NCBI RefSeq assembly: GCF_910592395.1
Contig: NC_088321.1
Coordinates: 15,252,001 to 15,316,000 of the forward strand
Length of the DNA: 64,000 nucleotides
Source: Lineus longissimus
Lineage: Eukaryota; Nemertea; Pilidiophora; Heteronemertea; Lineidae
Direction of reading: 5' to 3'
Shown: positions 36,366-49,200 of the stretch, in pieces
How the letters are laid out: every line of letters starts with the position of its first letter
How positions within the stretch are numbered: position 1 is the first letter of the stretch
Program-made: the position numbers and the translations under genes
Notes under the pieces: model-generated
Told to the model about the DNA's origin: nothing
The model's database searches: none
Seen by the model: the letters and a program-made list of their open reading frames with translations, nothing else

Positions 36366-37818
36366 CATAATTGACACTAGCGCCACCTATATGCTTGCCA
36401 GGAATTAGTGAATTATGTAAAGGACATTCGTGTGATGCAAAGTAACTTGGAATTCGACTGAAAAACGTGACCCGAATTATAACATTCTTGAATCCTACCC
36501 GGCAAAATATGCAAATGTTGGGCCGATATCTTGCAAGATTGATGTGAGCCTTACATCAACCTTTAGATATCAACTGGACTTTCGTGTGAAAATTGTCAGC
36601 CAGGCATCAAATGTCGGACATCAACCTGTGTGGAGACAGACTTCAGCATGTTTTTGCTCATGAAATTTTTGGCGCAATTTGTGCTCACAAGGTGATGATG
36701 TGCCGTGCCACCATATTGGATGAGAATCACGAGGCAGTATTCCTGGCAAAATGATGCCATGCTGTCAACGCTCACGATGAGTTTAAACCGCATGATTTGG
36801 TATACGACGCAGAGCTTTGTGCTGTTGCACTGATGAGGTCATAATTTTGCTACGAACAGCCTTGTGTTTACTGTCCAATGATGTCATCGATGTATTCGAC
36901 TTTCAATTACTTTCCAAATGAAAGTGAAGTATGAAAATGGTCAAGTTTCAACGTAGAACTTGGAAATTAAGTCACGTTATATTCTAACAATACCGATATT
37001 TTGAAAATTCCATCCTTTAAAAGAATATTGTGAAAATTCCGTCCTTCTGTTCAAGAAATGTTCTTATAACTGATTTACAATGCGAAATTGTACAGTGATA
37101 TACCGTCCATGAAATATGTTTGTAAAGTTATATGTATTTTATAAAGTTTAACATTAAACCGTTCTTCATGAACCTTGGAGTTCTGTTTATTGTCAAAGAT
37201 TGGGAGGAGGTTCCCTGGACAGAAATTGTAACATGGTCACAAGTCTTCACAGCTTCGCATTGCAGTAGTGGCGTGTATCATGCATCCGCATTCCTTCGGC
37301 AACTTTGGTCAGTTGGGAGGACACAGATGTTTCCATCAGAAACAGCGGCCGCGGCGTCCCTGTCAACAGCCTCTTCTTATCTCATGCAACACAGCTTCCT
37401 TGTCTTGTTATCAACGGGAAATGAACAAAGATGGAACACACGATATATTTGAAATGTACTTCTGTATTCAGTAAACTGCCTTCATTATAAATCACTTGAA
37501 CATGTTGAACAATGCATTTAGATCGATCTATAAAACTGAAATTGAAACTAATTGTTTAACCCCCACCCTCTCTACCATGGTAATATTTCTGTACTCGTAC
37601 CTCATACAGTGTCCTTGGGAGTTAGGAATGTATTTCAACAGCACTAAACTAAGGGTGATCATATTAGATTAGGTCACTGGAAAAAATTTCGGACCATTTC
37701 AGCTGAATCCAAAATCGGACCGCCTTGAAAATAATACAAGATTTTTCCTATTGCCTAATGGCATCAAAACATTCTGGCGTCCTTTGGTCAAAGTGTCACA
37801 AATGTTATTCAAAAAATT
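36366..37818. other. 3' regions of MYCBPAP and RAMAC (convergent genes)
   Basis: The region between the two convergent stop codons should hold both 3' UTRs. ATTAAA near 37153 could serve MYCBPAP; no clean signal was chosen for RAMAC. Short open frames here (for example 37132-37452) have no recognisable product. Confidence 0.45.
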
Positions 37819-38594
37819 TTAATAATCCTCCGGCCTGATCCCACCGATCATACCCCTCTCATCGTTCCTCCTCCGCCTGTCATCTCTGTATCTGTTGTCG
37901 CGATATCCATCTTGTCGTTCGTAGCTCCTGTCACGATAACCTTGACCCTGATAGGGACCTTGGTAGTAACCTTGATAGTGACCTTGATAGTAACCTTGAC
38001 CTTGATAGTAGTAACCTTGACCTTGGTCTCTGTAACCCCAATTGTCCCAACCACCTTGATCTCTGTAACCTCTGTTGTCCCTGTAGTTGTCACGTCGATC
38101 ATATCTGTTTCCCCCGCGGTTCCCTCTATTGCCCCTGAAATGAAACCGTCTACAGTTGAACACCTCCCTAAGCAAACACCTCTCTATCTGTATTGTGTTC
38201 TCCACGGCTGATTTCTTGCCAAGTGCTGTGACCATACTTTAACACTATATAGACATTCTCATTGCCACCATGGTATATTCTTAAGAAAAAATCACAAGGA
38301 CAGTCACCCCATCCTTGGAACAGGTGTGAGGGGAGGAGAATGTGACTAACCTGGTATTCGATTGAGACGTACAGTATAGTCAATTTGAAATACAAACCTT
38401 GAGTAATCATTATGTCGCTTAGGCCGCGAGTACCAGTTATCGACAACAGGTGGCGGGGGCGTTGGTGAGTTCAAGTACGCTGTGTATTCTTCATCGTCTT
38501 CTGTGTACCTCGTCTTGGCCATTTCATCTAGCTCTTCGGCTGTCGGAGAGAGGTGGGTCTTGGCACCGGAATCGGGGACTTCTGCTGTTGCCAT
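37819..38594 (-). CDS. RAMAC: RNMT-activating mini protein (RAMAC/FAM103A1)
   Basis: Activating subunit of the mRNA cap guanine-N7 methyltransferase RNMT; it binds RNMT through a short N-terminal domain and RNA through a basic tail. Two coding exons on the - strand: 38594-38398 (66 codons, ends phase 2) and 38134-37819 (stop 37821-37819), together 170 residues. The first exon carries the family signature YTEDDEEYTAYL followed by PPPPVVDNW, matching FTEN.KEY..YL and PP.VE.W of vertebrate RAMAC. The second encodes an Arg/Gly/Asn stretch (RGNRGNRGGNRYDRRDNY) and then a Gln/Tyr/Gly repeat (YYQGQGYYQGHYQG). The protein is longer than human (118). MATAEV is chosen as start because upstream in-frame sequence is hydrophobic and unlike the family. 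Confidence 0.85.
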
Positions 38595-40220
38595 GGCTAG
38601 AATGATGAAGAGATGGATGATTGAAACAAACATCAACATGTTCATGAGTAACCAATGGAGTGAGTATAAGGTATCCGTTGAAGGTGAGGGAACAGCAACA
38701 TCACAACTCATGGTGCCATTGCCACATTTTTACTAGAAAAATTGAGGTAAAAACTCATGAAGCAGATTGAGACACTACCAGATGAACACGTCAATGGTGG
38801 TTGGTAAACACAGACATATGAAAGACAACAAAGTTAAAGTGACTGAAAGAATGGCGACATAAAACTACAGATTGTACACAAAAGTGACACTGAACATGAA
38901 CATAATATTATTAAACTAAGTTGGGGATGTTGCGGATAACGAATAAACATTTCAATGCTGTGTGACTAACAAAATTGTAGTTGTAGTTCTTTCGGATACT
39001 GGCGAAATAAGGATGCACACAGGGTTGCATACACATTACACACAGGCGTGAATGGTGACAAAAGTTGGGGATAGCATTTCTCACGAATAACACAAGCTTT
39101 TGTTCAGAAGTTTTAAACATACCTTCCATCTACTTTGATGAGTCGTAAAGGTTGTATATATTTAAAAAATAAAGAGCAGAATTGGAGATTTTGGGCGATT
39201 TGGGCGATTTTTGTAATCTATTTTCACTTCATGGGCGCAGACATCTTGAAAAATACCCACGATCCGATAACCAGCTGGCAGAGGCTGTTTGGTCTCACTA
39301 GCCGGTGCGGAGGCCAGGCAGGACCGCAATATACAATATTGGTTCTAGTTCTTCGATTTGCCGCTAGGGTTCCGTCGTTGGATGTCAGCTTATCGGTCGT
39401 GTCGGAAGAAATCAAAACCCTAAATTGAACTCATATTCTTTTAAAAAAAAAAAAAATCCGAAAATAGCTCATATCGTGGCGTCATTTTGGTCAGCAAACA
39501 TCCCCCTTTTCAAACTAACTCAAATAAAGACAACAAGAACCAGTTGATGGATAACGTTCTTCAATTGTCCTTTTATCTGTAGGCTACCATCAAAACATAT
39601 AAATGTTACTATTTAGCCTATTATGAATTTGATCATTTAGTAAGTAGTTTTTTTGTGTCCGAAAATAGAAAACAAAATTTAGTGTATTTTTACATTGCTA
39701 AATTTTGGGATGAGTACGATTATTAAACATGCCTGTTCAATCGTCAATATCGTAGTACTGCAGCTGACTCCTCCACTCTGCTGTCTCCATCCATAGTGTG
39801 CTCTGAATTAATAGACTTTCTTTTTACAGAAACCATTTTGTAAGCAGGCCGCAGGCGCAGCGCAGAGCAGAGCAACCGACATCACACACAATGCGTGAAT
39901 GCGCAACAAGGCCAAACTCAAAACGTTTGAATAACAGACAATGATAGGCCTTTTCGAAGAAGTTTGCTCTGGTGCTGACCAGTCATGCATTTCACCTGGA
40001 ACAAAGGGTCACCGAGGCTAAAGGCATTGTCCGAAGTCTGCAGGCTGCTTAGGCCTTCTGACATAGGCCTATTCTTATAATAGTGTGTGCATTTGATTTG
40101 TTAAGGCTCTGATCGTCCTCTTCGAAAAGGCCTTTCGTGCCCCCCTCCCCCCGTGGCCTTGGGCAATTGAAGTGTTGTACTGTACTGTATCTTTTTCAGA
40201 AAATTTGATAAGCGGTTACG
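38595..40220. other. Shared upstream region of RAMAC and CCNH
   Basis: The two start codons face away from each other, 1.6 kb apart, so this interval holds both 5' regions. No TATA box or certain leader exon was identified. It contains an A-run near 39440 and short open frames with no recognisable product. Polypyrimidine followed by TTTTTCAG just before 40201 suggests a leader intron ending 20 bases before the CCNH start. Confidence 0.4.
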
Positions 40221-43200
40221 ATGTTCCCAACAAGTTCTCAGGTGAAGTTCTGGATGTTTGCTGACGATAAAGAAATACTCTGTCTGCGGAAAGAGGCCAA
40301 TGAAAGATTCATTAAAGAGCACGGCAAGTCGAAATCGGTGAGGTTCCTTCTCTGGAGTTTTTTGTTAAGGATGGAATCAACATCATCATCAATATCATCA
40401 TCGTCGTCGTTAAACAAACTACATTATTTCGATCGGGGATTTTAAATTCTAACCTTGTTGCAGGCCGAAGAAAGACAAGAATTCTTCTTAACTACGGCGG
40501 AGGAACGATCATTGCAACGCCATTATGAATACATCCTCAAGGAATTTTGTGCCAGATTCCAGCCTCCAATGCCAAGAGCAGTCGTGGTAAGCTTCGCTGT
40601 TATCTATTCAACAGATTGGGAAGTTTTTCTTCTGTCCAGGCATTTGAGATGTCGTTGATATGCATCTCCCCAACTTCGTAAGGATGAAATCAACTCAAAA
40701 CCAGCAGAGTCTGCATGTCCAAGCAAAGCTGGGCTGAATCGATGGTCACTTCATGAAATATAGGGCTCTCGGAGTGACATCAGGTGATATGCGTGTCTCA
40801 CACTCCTAAGACTGAAATCGGCCAGAACTCAAAACCACAGTGATACACTCTTCCCTTCATGCATGCATCCCACATTGACTTACAGGGCTGCTCCATGGCC
40901 TACTTCAAGCGTGTCTACATCCATAACTCGTTGATGGACTACCACCCTCGCGAGATGATGCTGACCTGTGTCTACCTGGCCTGTAAGGTCGAAGAGTTCA
41001 ACGTCTCGATAAACCAATTCGTGGCAAATTTAAAAGGTGACCGAGAGAGATTCGCAGATCTGATCGTCAGTTGTGAGCTGATGCTGATGCATCATTTGCA
41101 TTACCACTTGACGATGCACAGCCCTTATCGACCATTTGAAGGACTGATGATCGATATGAAAGTGAGTACCAAATAGAATTCATGTAATTGACAAATACTT
41201 TTCCTTTTCTCTTGCTTGAGGTTTAGTTTCAAAGTTTGTCACAAGATGGCAGGACAATCAAAACTGAACTTCTGTTGAAATTAGAGACAGCTCTTTATAA
41301 AATGAAATAGGCTCTTTCAGCTAAAACTAAAGATCAAATCATTTTCTTGTTTTTTTTCAGACACGATGCAAAAGCATAACTGATGTTGAGAAAATCCGAA
41401 AAGGTGCCGACGATTTTATGGACAGATCGCTGAACACAGATGCAATGTTATTGTTTTCACCGTCGCAAGTGAGTCGCTTGTTTGCTGTCGGGTTTTGCAC
41501 AGAGGGAGGCAAAGGCACTGAAAATAAAGAAATCGACCCCTCATTGGGTGCCCCCTTATAGCTATTTGGGTAAACACATCATCATGTTTATTTGCTGTCA
41601 TCGACAGCCCTGCAGTATTAGACAAGTTCTTCATTTTTGCCCCGTCTTTCATATTTTCAGATTGCCCTGGCTGCCATTTTACACAGTGCTTCAAGGTTAC
41701 AACAGAACCTCGACAAGTAAGTCATTTTTTCTCGATAGAGGAGATCGAAGACTGCTGTGGCACAAATAAAATATCAAATCAAAGATCTTTTCAAAATTAC
41801 AATCTTTTATTACATTTCAAAACAACATACTGTATACATAGAATCTCTCTACAATGATTATCATGCAGGTTACAAACAATAATAATAATTCACTCTTATA
41901 TTACACTCTATATCACAAAATATGGACGGATGCCAATCTGGTCTGTAATTACATCGCTATTCTCTTTGCTGGTTGCTGATTGGCGAAACAAACACTGGAT
42001 GGTCGACCACGTTATCTGTCGTCTTCACAAGCAGCACCACCTTCCCCCAGTTGAAACTGTCTTCAAACTTTTAAGGATCACGACCACTTAAAATGAAATT
42101 GACCAATTAAAACAACTTGGTGTTGACCAATTCCAATAAAAAAGTTACGATTTTAGAAAGGTGTTTATAAAATGATTTTGAGAATATCGCATGTTTATGA
42201 CATAAATGATGAGCTGTGAAGTTCTCCTTGGTAACAGTTTGTGTTATATGACTATCTTCACATCAATCTATCATAAACGCGCGAGTTAATTTCCAATGTT
42301 AGATATATATGGAGAGATTGGATAAATTAAAGAAAGAACTCCTTACAAAAACGTCATGTTTGATGTTTGCTGAAGGAAATTTTGTCGACAGCAAGTTTAA
42401 ACATGACGAAATATTGACATAACACTTTCAACTTAAGTTAGGAATGACCATGATTAAGAATTCTTGCTATAATGTTAATGGCTCGGAAGTGAACTCAGAG
42501 TGACTGCAGCACCACCTACGGGATTTATCAGGAGTTTGCTACCGTATCGAACGAGGTGCTTTCTAAACCTCCCCATTCTCTAATTCTCATCTTGGCGATT
42601 TAGCACACAGTCTATCTAAATGAACACAAAATTATCACAGGTTTCATATCAGCAGTTTGATATTTCAAATTTTCCAATTAAAAGACAAGAAATTTTGGTT
42701 TAGCACAAGGAAGTATCTTCAATCCGGACGGAATAATTAGCAAATCACTCACCTGAATTACTTTATCTCAAATACCTTAAATGACTTTCCCAATGAGAAT
42801 GTAATCGAAGGGGTACATGCAAGTAACCCAAATATTGGTTATTTCCAAGCCAACTCCAGCTTGAGAAATGAAGGTTTTGACCTTCTGAAAAGGCATTTTC
42901 ATTTCCCCCAAAAAACCTAGGGGGCGCATATTTTGTAGGCTGAAAAACCCTTAGGTTTTCAGAAGCTCAAAACCTTTATTTTTAAGACTGTATAAATGAT
43001 ATCTAGATCTATTGAACACAAATAATATAAACTGCCAGCAGTTTTTTTTCTTTTTTGAAACTAAACACTATGCTAACTAGCTATTTGCCACTCTCTAAGA
43101 AATTATAGTACAATAAATCCTCAACATACCGCAACGATGCACTTTTCATGATAAATCACAACATTTGCTATTGAAAAATTTTCATAGATATGATATTTTC

Positions 43201-46200
43201 CATTTGTGGCTTGATTTTGGCAAGATCAGCTTACCCCCTCCATCTAAAAAAACCCCAATTAGCCTGCATCCATTTTCAGTTGGCCATGACACCAGCAACA
43301 AAATACGTGTTCTTTTGGCCTGAACCTATTTCCAGCAATTCACATGTCTTTGTACTGTAGCAGTTTATCAGTCAGCTTCTTGGCCGAGGGTCTCTTGTCC
43401 GTATTCCCCACCCAACAAGCCTCGACCACATGCGTCATCAAATAACGCCTTGTCACCGTCCAATCGGCCATATCAGGCATCGGCGGTCGCTCATCCAGTT
43501 CCAACACCGACCACATGAGGGCGTACGGGTTAGTCTTGTTTTGAAACGGCACTTGGCTTGTCAGCATCTCCCAGAGCAGCACGCCGAAAGAGTAAATGTC
43601 GCACTTGACGTTGTATTTCTCACCGCGCATAATCTCCGGTGCCATCCAGCGCGTACTGCCGATCATCCCGGTCGCTTGTGTTGTATGATCGATAATCCGC
43701 GACGTGCCAAAATCGCAAACTTTTGCGCGGAGATTTTTTCTGACGTGCGAATCACACAGGACGACGTTTGGTGATTTTAAGTCGCGGTGGGCGATGTTTC
43801 TGTCGTGGAGGTACGATAAGGCCTGTAAGATGTCGCTTGCCCAGTTTATAACATCATGTAGTTCTATTGTATTTCCGTCTTTACGTGTTCGCTCGATATG
43901 GTCGTACAAAGATCCGTGTTTGGCTAACTCCATAAACATATACACCGTCGCCGTTGGAGTATGGAGATAATACTTATACAATCGCAGCAACAAAGTATGT
44001 CGCAAATCCCGCCAAATCTTTATCTCCCGTTTATAGTTCTCCAAGTCAGAATCACGGCTCAGTTTTACGATTTTTATCGCGATGTCCTTTTGCCCTTCGT
44101 GCCAGTATGCACGATAAACATCACCAAATGTCCCGTATCCGATGGTCTCCTTCCAATCCACGACCCGGTATAATTTTTTCGGCAAGTGCGCTGGCGCGGT
44201 GTGTTTTGTCTCGTGAGGCAGGTCAACCGACTCCCCCAGATCATCTCCTAACTCCAAATTCTCACTCGTTTGAGATTTTAACGCCTTCTGGACGACCGTG
44301 GCAGTCTGGTCCGACTTATCAACAACCAAGGAGGCCGCCTTCACCAAGGACAAGTCCTGCTCGCTTCGAAAACGAAACTTTCCGTTTTGTATTTTCGGAA
44401 GGGATAGGGTGCTGGCGTCTGATCTGATGGGGTCACTGAACGAGGCCCCCGGCGGCCTCGTGTGGGTCCGAACAAATCGATACGTCGTTGTTTTCTCATC
44501 GACCGGAAGACTCGGGAGCAATTTCGTACCCGGCGAGAAATCCTTATAGTCAAGGAGACTTGGTGGTTTCTGTACCTTCGCCATCATGATCGATTCTGAC
44601 GTCGTTTATCCGAAGAAATTGTTCAAGATCGATATTGATTTTCTGTTGAAGGACTTTGATTCGTCCTTCTCGTCAGGGTTGGTGTCCTCCATTTCGTCCC
44701 GGGATTCTACTCAATCAAACCTGGGGTCTGGTCGGCAAAATCTGTAAAGAGAAGAATGTGCAATGTGTCATTTTAGCTCACGGAACTGCAGAGCAGAGGT
44801 GGACCTGGGAACAGGTTGCTGAGTTATGTCAAGGCAGCAAATACAGTGAACCAGTTTTAAAACTACTCAAGTCAAGGATGTTTAAAACCAATTGCAATAG
44901 TTAGTGCTAATGAGGAGACGATTGCTTTGAGCCTGGCAACCTGGAAAGGCCAAAATAAAAATGTTTTGGGTTTTACGTTGAATGATGAAATAAGGCAATA
45001 CCTAAGTATAGGCTGAAATAAATGAAAATGCATATTAAAAATCGGAAGAAGGCAATTCTGCTACGAAAAGTGGTGTTCTGCGGCCCCCCCCCCCATCCCA
45101 GAGAGTCCACTACCCCCGCCCATCCCCGTCCCAGGACCAAAAAGTTAAATACTGCCCTGCTTATACAGTTTCAGGAATGTATAGATCTGGTAATTGTCAA
45201 TATACCTTAACAAACAGCCGACCTAAAAGACATAATGCACCGCTGCACCCTCAACCTGTGTATAAACTTTGAATGTAAATCAAACAAATTCCTTCCTGTA
45301 AACCGAGACACAAAGGCCAGACCAGTCAAGTTCCTTCCAAGAAAATCTCTCGTAGTTCAATAGATTAGATATAGGCCAACATGCCATTCCTAGTCGCGAA
45401 CTGATCAAAATGATTTTTGAGATATCGAGACCTATTGATTACTTTAGGGCCTGTTGCTCATAACAGATTTTGTCACTAACGCTGGTTTTGATTTGACATT
45501 ATCTCCTTCCGTTAAGCCCTTAGACTTGACGCCAAGGTAATTTAACCCCAGCGACAAAACTTGCTTTCAACAACCTTTCTGAAATTCACTCACCATTTTG
45601 AAACCACAAGACAGAACCAGAGCATATCCAAACTTAACAATGCCACAATCTCAACAAGTATCCCTGTTTGAATTTCAGATCAAATTGGAAATCATACGTG
45701 CCTACAGACTTGATGATCCTAGACTGAGTCCTGCCTTTCCCTTCAAATGCTTCCTGAGCTTCAGACCGATATTTTGTATACGTTTGCTAAGGTTTGGCAT
45801 GGGCCTCTAGCTACACACCAGTAGGCCTATAGGATTAAGACCTAATTTGGCAGTATTGGCTTAGGGATGCGATAACAGGACTAGTTTTGGAGATAAACAG
45901 TGTTGGCTTGGTGTCGTCTTAGTGGGGAACCTTGTATTGACATTGCCTAGTCTTAGAACTTTCTCGGGCCCTCCAGTGTCCGTAATAAGCAGAAAAGTTC
46001 AGCTGGGGAGAGGGGTGGATACAGCTGGTCCTGCGTCACTCGGCAGGGAGAGGATTATTTTCATATTGTGTCTGAGGGAGTAAGGGGACAGAAATTCTGC
46101 TGATAACTTGTCAATATTTTCTTTTTTCTACTAATAAGGCTAACATGGGGACGTTGCATAACTAGGCAGATTAAACCTGTCTGACCTCTGTGTCAAGGGA

Positions 46201-49200
46201 TTATTATCAGAGTAATTACTCTTGTGACACAGGCCTAATCCATTGGTTTTAAAATTTGTCCATGAGTCTAATTGGTGGTTTTGATTTGTATATACACAAC
46301 ACTGCAATAGATGTATGACCACTTGAATCCCTGAGCTTCTGGTCCCAATTAATCGAACAATAGAGTATCTTTGATGGGATCCAAGTGTAGAACATGGTTG
46401 TTGTAATCATCATCAGATAATCATCAGATTCTACCATAACCGTGGGCCAGCTATCATTCTATGACAGAAATTTCGCCTGTGTACCAGACTTGAAGGAGAA
46501 GAATTCTCAGGAATGATTTTAGAAAGCCAGGCCTTTCAATGAAATAGTTCTTACACTGTTTAAAGGTGTAGGAGGGTGCCACTTGTCCCCAACTGTAAAA
46601 CAAACCAAAAAAATTGTAGAAAAAAAAATTTATAAAAAAATTTTTCTTCATTTTTAGGGATAACTGATCCTCTGAAGCATTTTCTGCGCCACAGAGTACT
46701 ACAAGGTGTAGAGGTGTATACATGAGATTGAAAGTCCTAAAAACTACCATCTTTGATTTTGATAGCCATTTTTGTCGACCGGTAGCCTTTAGATAAAAAC
46801 TGAGGACCCCTGAGCCTTTACTTTGTGGCACAATCCAATCCAAACAAAGGTTGTAAAGCCTTCCGATGTAAAAACGGAAGTCCGTTCAAAATTAGACCGA
46901 ATTGTTACTAAAAATAGATGTATTGACGTCAAACTTTAATCGCTGTTTGATTGCCTGATCCATGGACAATTGCTCCGTCAAGCGTGATGTCGGATGTTCT
47001 TGTTAGAGGTGTATCAACACTTACATTGCAACAAATCTAAATTAGCTGTTGTGCTCATTAATCCATTGATATATTGAAAAAGACTTTCCAGCGCTCAAAT
47101 TTGATGAACTTGCCAATTTTTACCTGGCGATAGACTTCTACTTTGATATAGATAAGTTTTATGAATTGTTAAGTTGTTTTATATACAGTGGAACCGCTCT
47201 TAAGTGGAGAGGTTCTTTATATCAAATCATACCTGCGACGCAGTTAACCAAAAAGATACACAATTGTGAAATGGCAACATATTTGTGTCAAGGCCTGGCG
47301 TCAAACATATTGACATGACCGTTCATTGGAAAGCTCTCGATGAGCTCTTTCTAATGATACCATTGCTAAACCTATTGACATGACCATTCATTGGAAAGCT
47401 CTCGATGAGCACTTTCTAATGGTACCATTGCTTAACCTATTGACATGACCATTCATTGGAAAGCTCTCGATGAGCACTTTCTAATGATACCATTGCTAAA
47501 CCTATTGACATGACCATTCATTGGAAAGCTCTCGATGAGCACTTTCTGATGCAACCATCTATTTCATGATAAACTGCAGTTCCAAATAAGCCACACGTTT
47601 TCTGAAATATTCTCCCTATAACCACAATCTCTAAAGGGTTAAATATCTCAAAATTAGAGAAAGGTGAACGTTACTTACCTGAATTAGTCATAATTTTAGC
47701 CAGGACAGTCGTTCAACCAGAGAATTGACATCTTTCTCAGCCAGGAATCCCGGGGCTGACCTCGCTAACAGCTGATTGGGTCGAGTCTTTTATGTTAGGG
47801 GGCATCTCAGGACCAGTCAAACTCCTTGAGAGACAAACCCAAGGCCTCCTGATTATGAGTGGTTCACTTACACAGCTTTAATCACTAGCATGAGCTTGTT
47901 TTCAACGAGTTGCTAAATATCTATCAATGTATCCATGGCATGCAAGGGGAGGAGCATATGAATGGCTCTAGTGTGCACACAGATGCTCAGCAAAAATCAC
48001 AACCCTTATTGTAAGGTTACAACACTCTTAAGATGGTCCCCAATATTCACCAATGTGTCACGCCCAAATATAGTATAGTAGTATGTTGTGTGTACCTGGT
48101 ACATAGGGGAATTCCCCATCGCTAAGGTAAACAACTTGGTTGTTACTGTTGCTACCTGAACAGTGACACCTGTTGGTGGGAGATTGAACTAAAAAATCCA
48201 TTCCATATGGCTCTGGTCCAACTGGTTGTACTATGGGGAATAAACAGAAAAATAACTAACAATTGATTAAGGGGAGGATGGGGTGACGTTGTAGGCCACC
48301 TCCTGTATAGAGGTCGCAACCTACTTTCCAGTTTAAAAGGAACAATAGCGTTATAAAGGAACTATTACCAAGCTGCTCCACAGTAATAGTTGCTGTCACA
48401 GATGGAAAAATTAAATATGGTCCGGTTGTGCCATTGTGTTCGGTTGTGCCATTGTCTCCGGTTGTGCCATTGTCTCCTACATTTCCCATCACCTTGTCTT
48501 TTCAGATACGTCACGGAAACACTCCTTGGTCCGGTCGATAATGACAAAATCAAAAAGACGATTGAGCAAATAAAACGTTAGTATTCTGTCCGTCCCAGAT
48601 GATATTTGCATTTGCATGTGATACTGTCATATTGACTGCAAAGGAGTAGGCCTACTTATCCTTTATGATTGACAAGTCTACCGCTTGTATGATGATCTTT
48701 AACCCCTTTGAACAGTGGCCGACTTTTTCCTGACAATTGTTCTGGCAGGAGTTTTGGTTAAGGTCAGCCAAAGAAGCTTTTGGTAGTGATGACCTTCTTT
48801 TTGGAATTTGTCAGGGATACTGCAGTGCAATAGACCCGCACTTTCTATGAATGTAGCAGTTAGCAATCCCAGTCAGTCGCAATCGCTCGTCCGCGGGACA
48901 CTTCACATTCTCATTCTCCAATTCCAGGAGTACGGTACATGATCCGAAACCAGGAGCCGTTAAATCGAGAGTTCGTCAGAAATATCGAAAAGAAGTTGGA
49001 AAAATGTCGGAATCAAGAAAATAACCCCAGTAGCGAAGTGTAAGTTAATACTTTATGGAAAAATCACAGATCAATGCTTAACCTGCACTAGATCTTCATC
49101 ACTTTCCTCGAGCAGAAAAGCATGTAGGACTTCCTGTCAGGTGATAGGTTTTGACCAATCAAAGCCCCTGTATGTGATCATGGCCGTGCTGTCTGTGTCG

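Larger units (their letters stand above)
41717..48505. other. CCNH intron 5, noncoding parts
   Basis: Outside the nested kinase this 6.8-kb intron shows no further supported gene. It holds a poly-C stretch near 45084, a tiny deleted TA-type MITE (about 47187-47218), a 65-bp tandem repeat (47300-47560) and an 18-bp repeat just before the next exon (about 48420-48478). The many short open frames on both strands lack family features. Confidence 0.5.

Noticed and set aside
43430-44549. Plus-strand frames opposite the kinase
   Set aside because: Shadows of the kinase coding sequence.
44586-44747. Plus-strand frame of 53 codons starting on top of the kinase ATG
   Set aside because: It lies opposite the kinase leader, overlaps both upstream ORF and start codon, and shows no family or splice features; probably a mirror of the antisense sequence.
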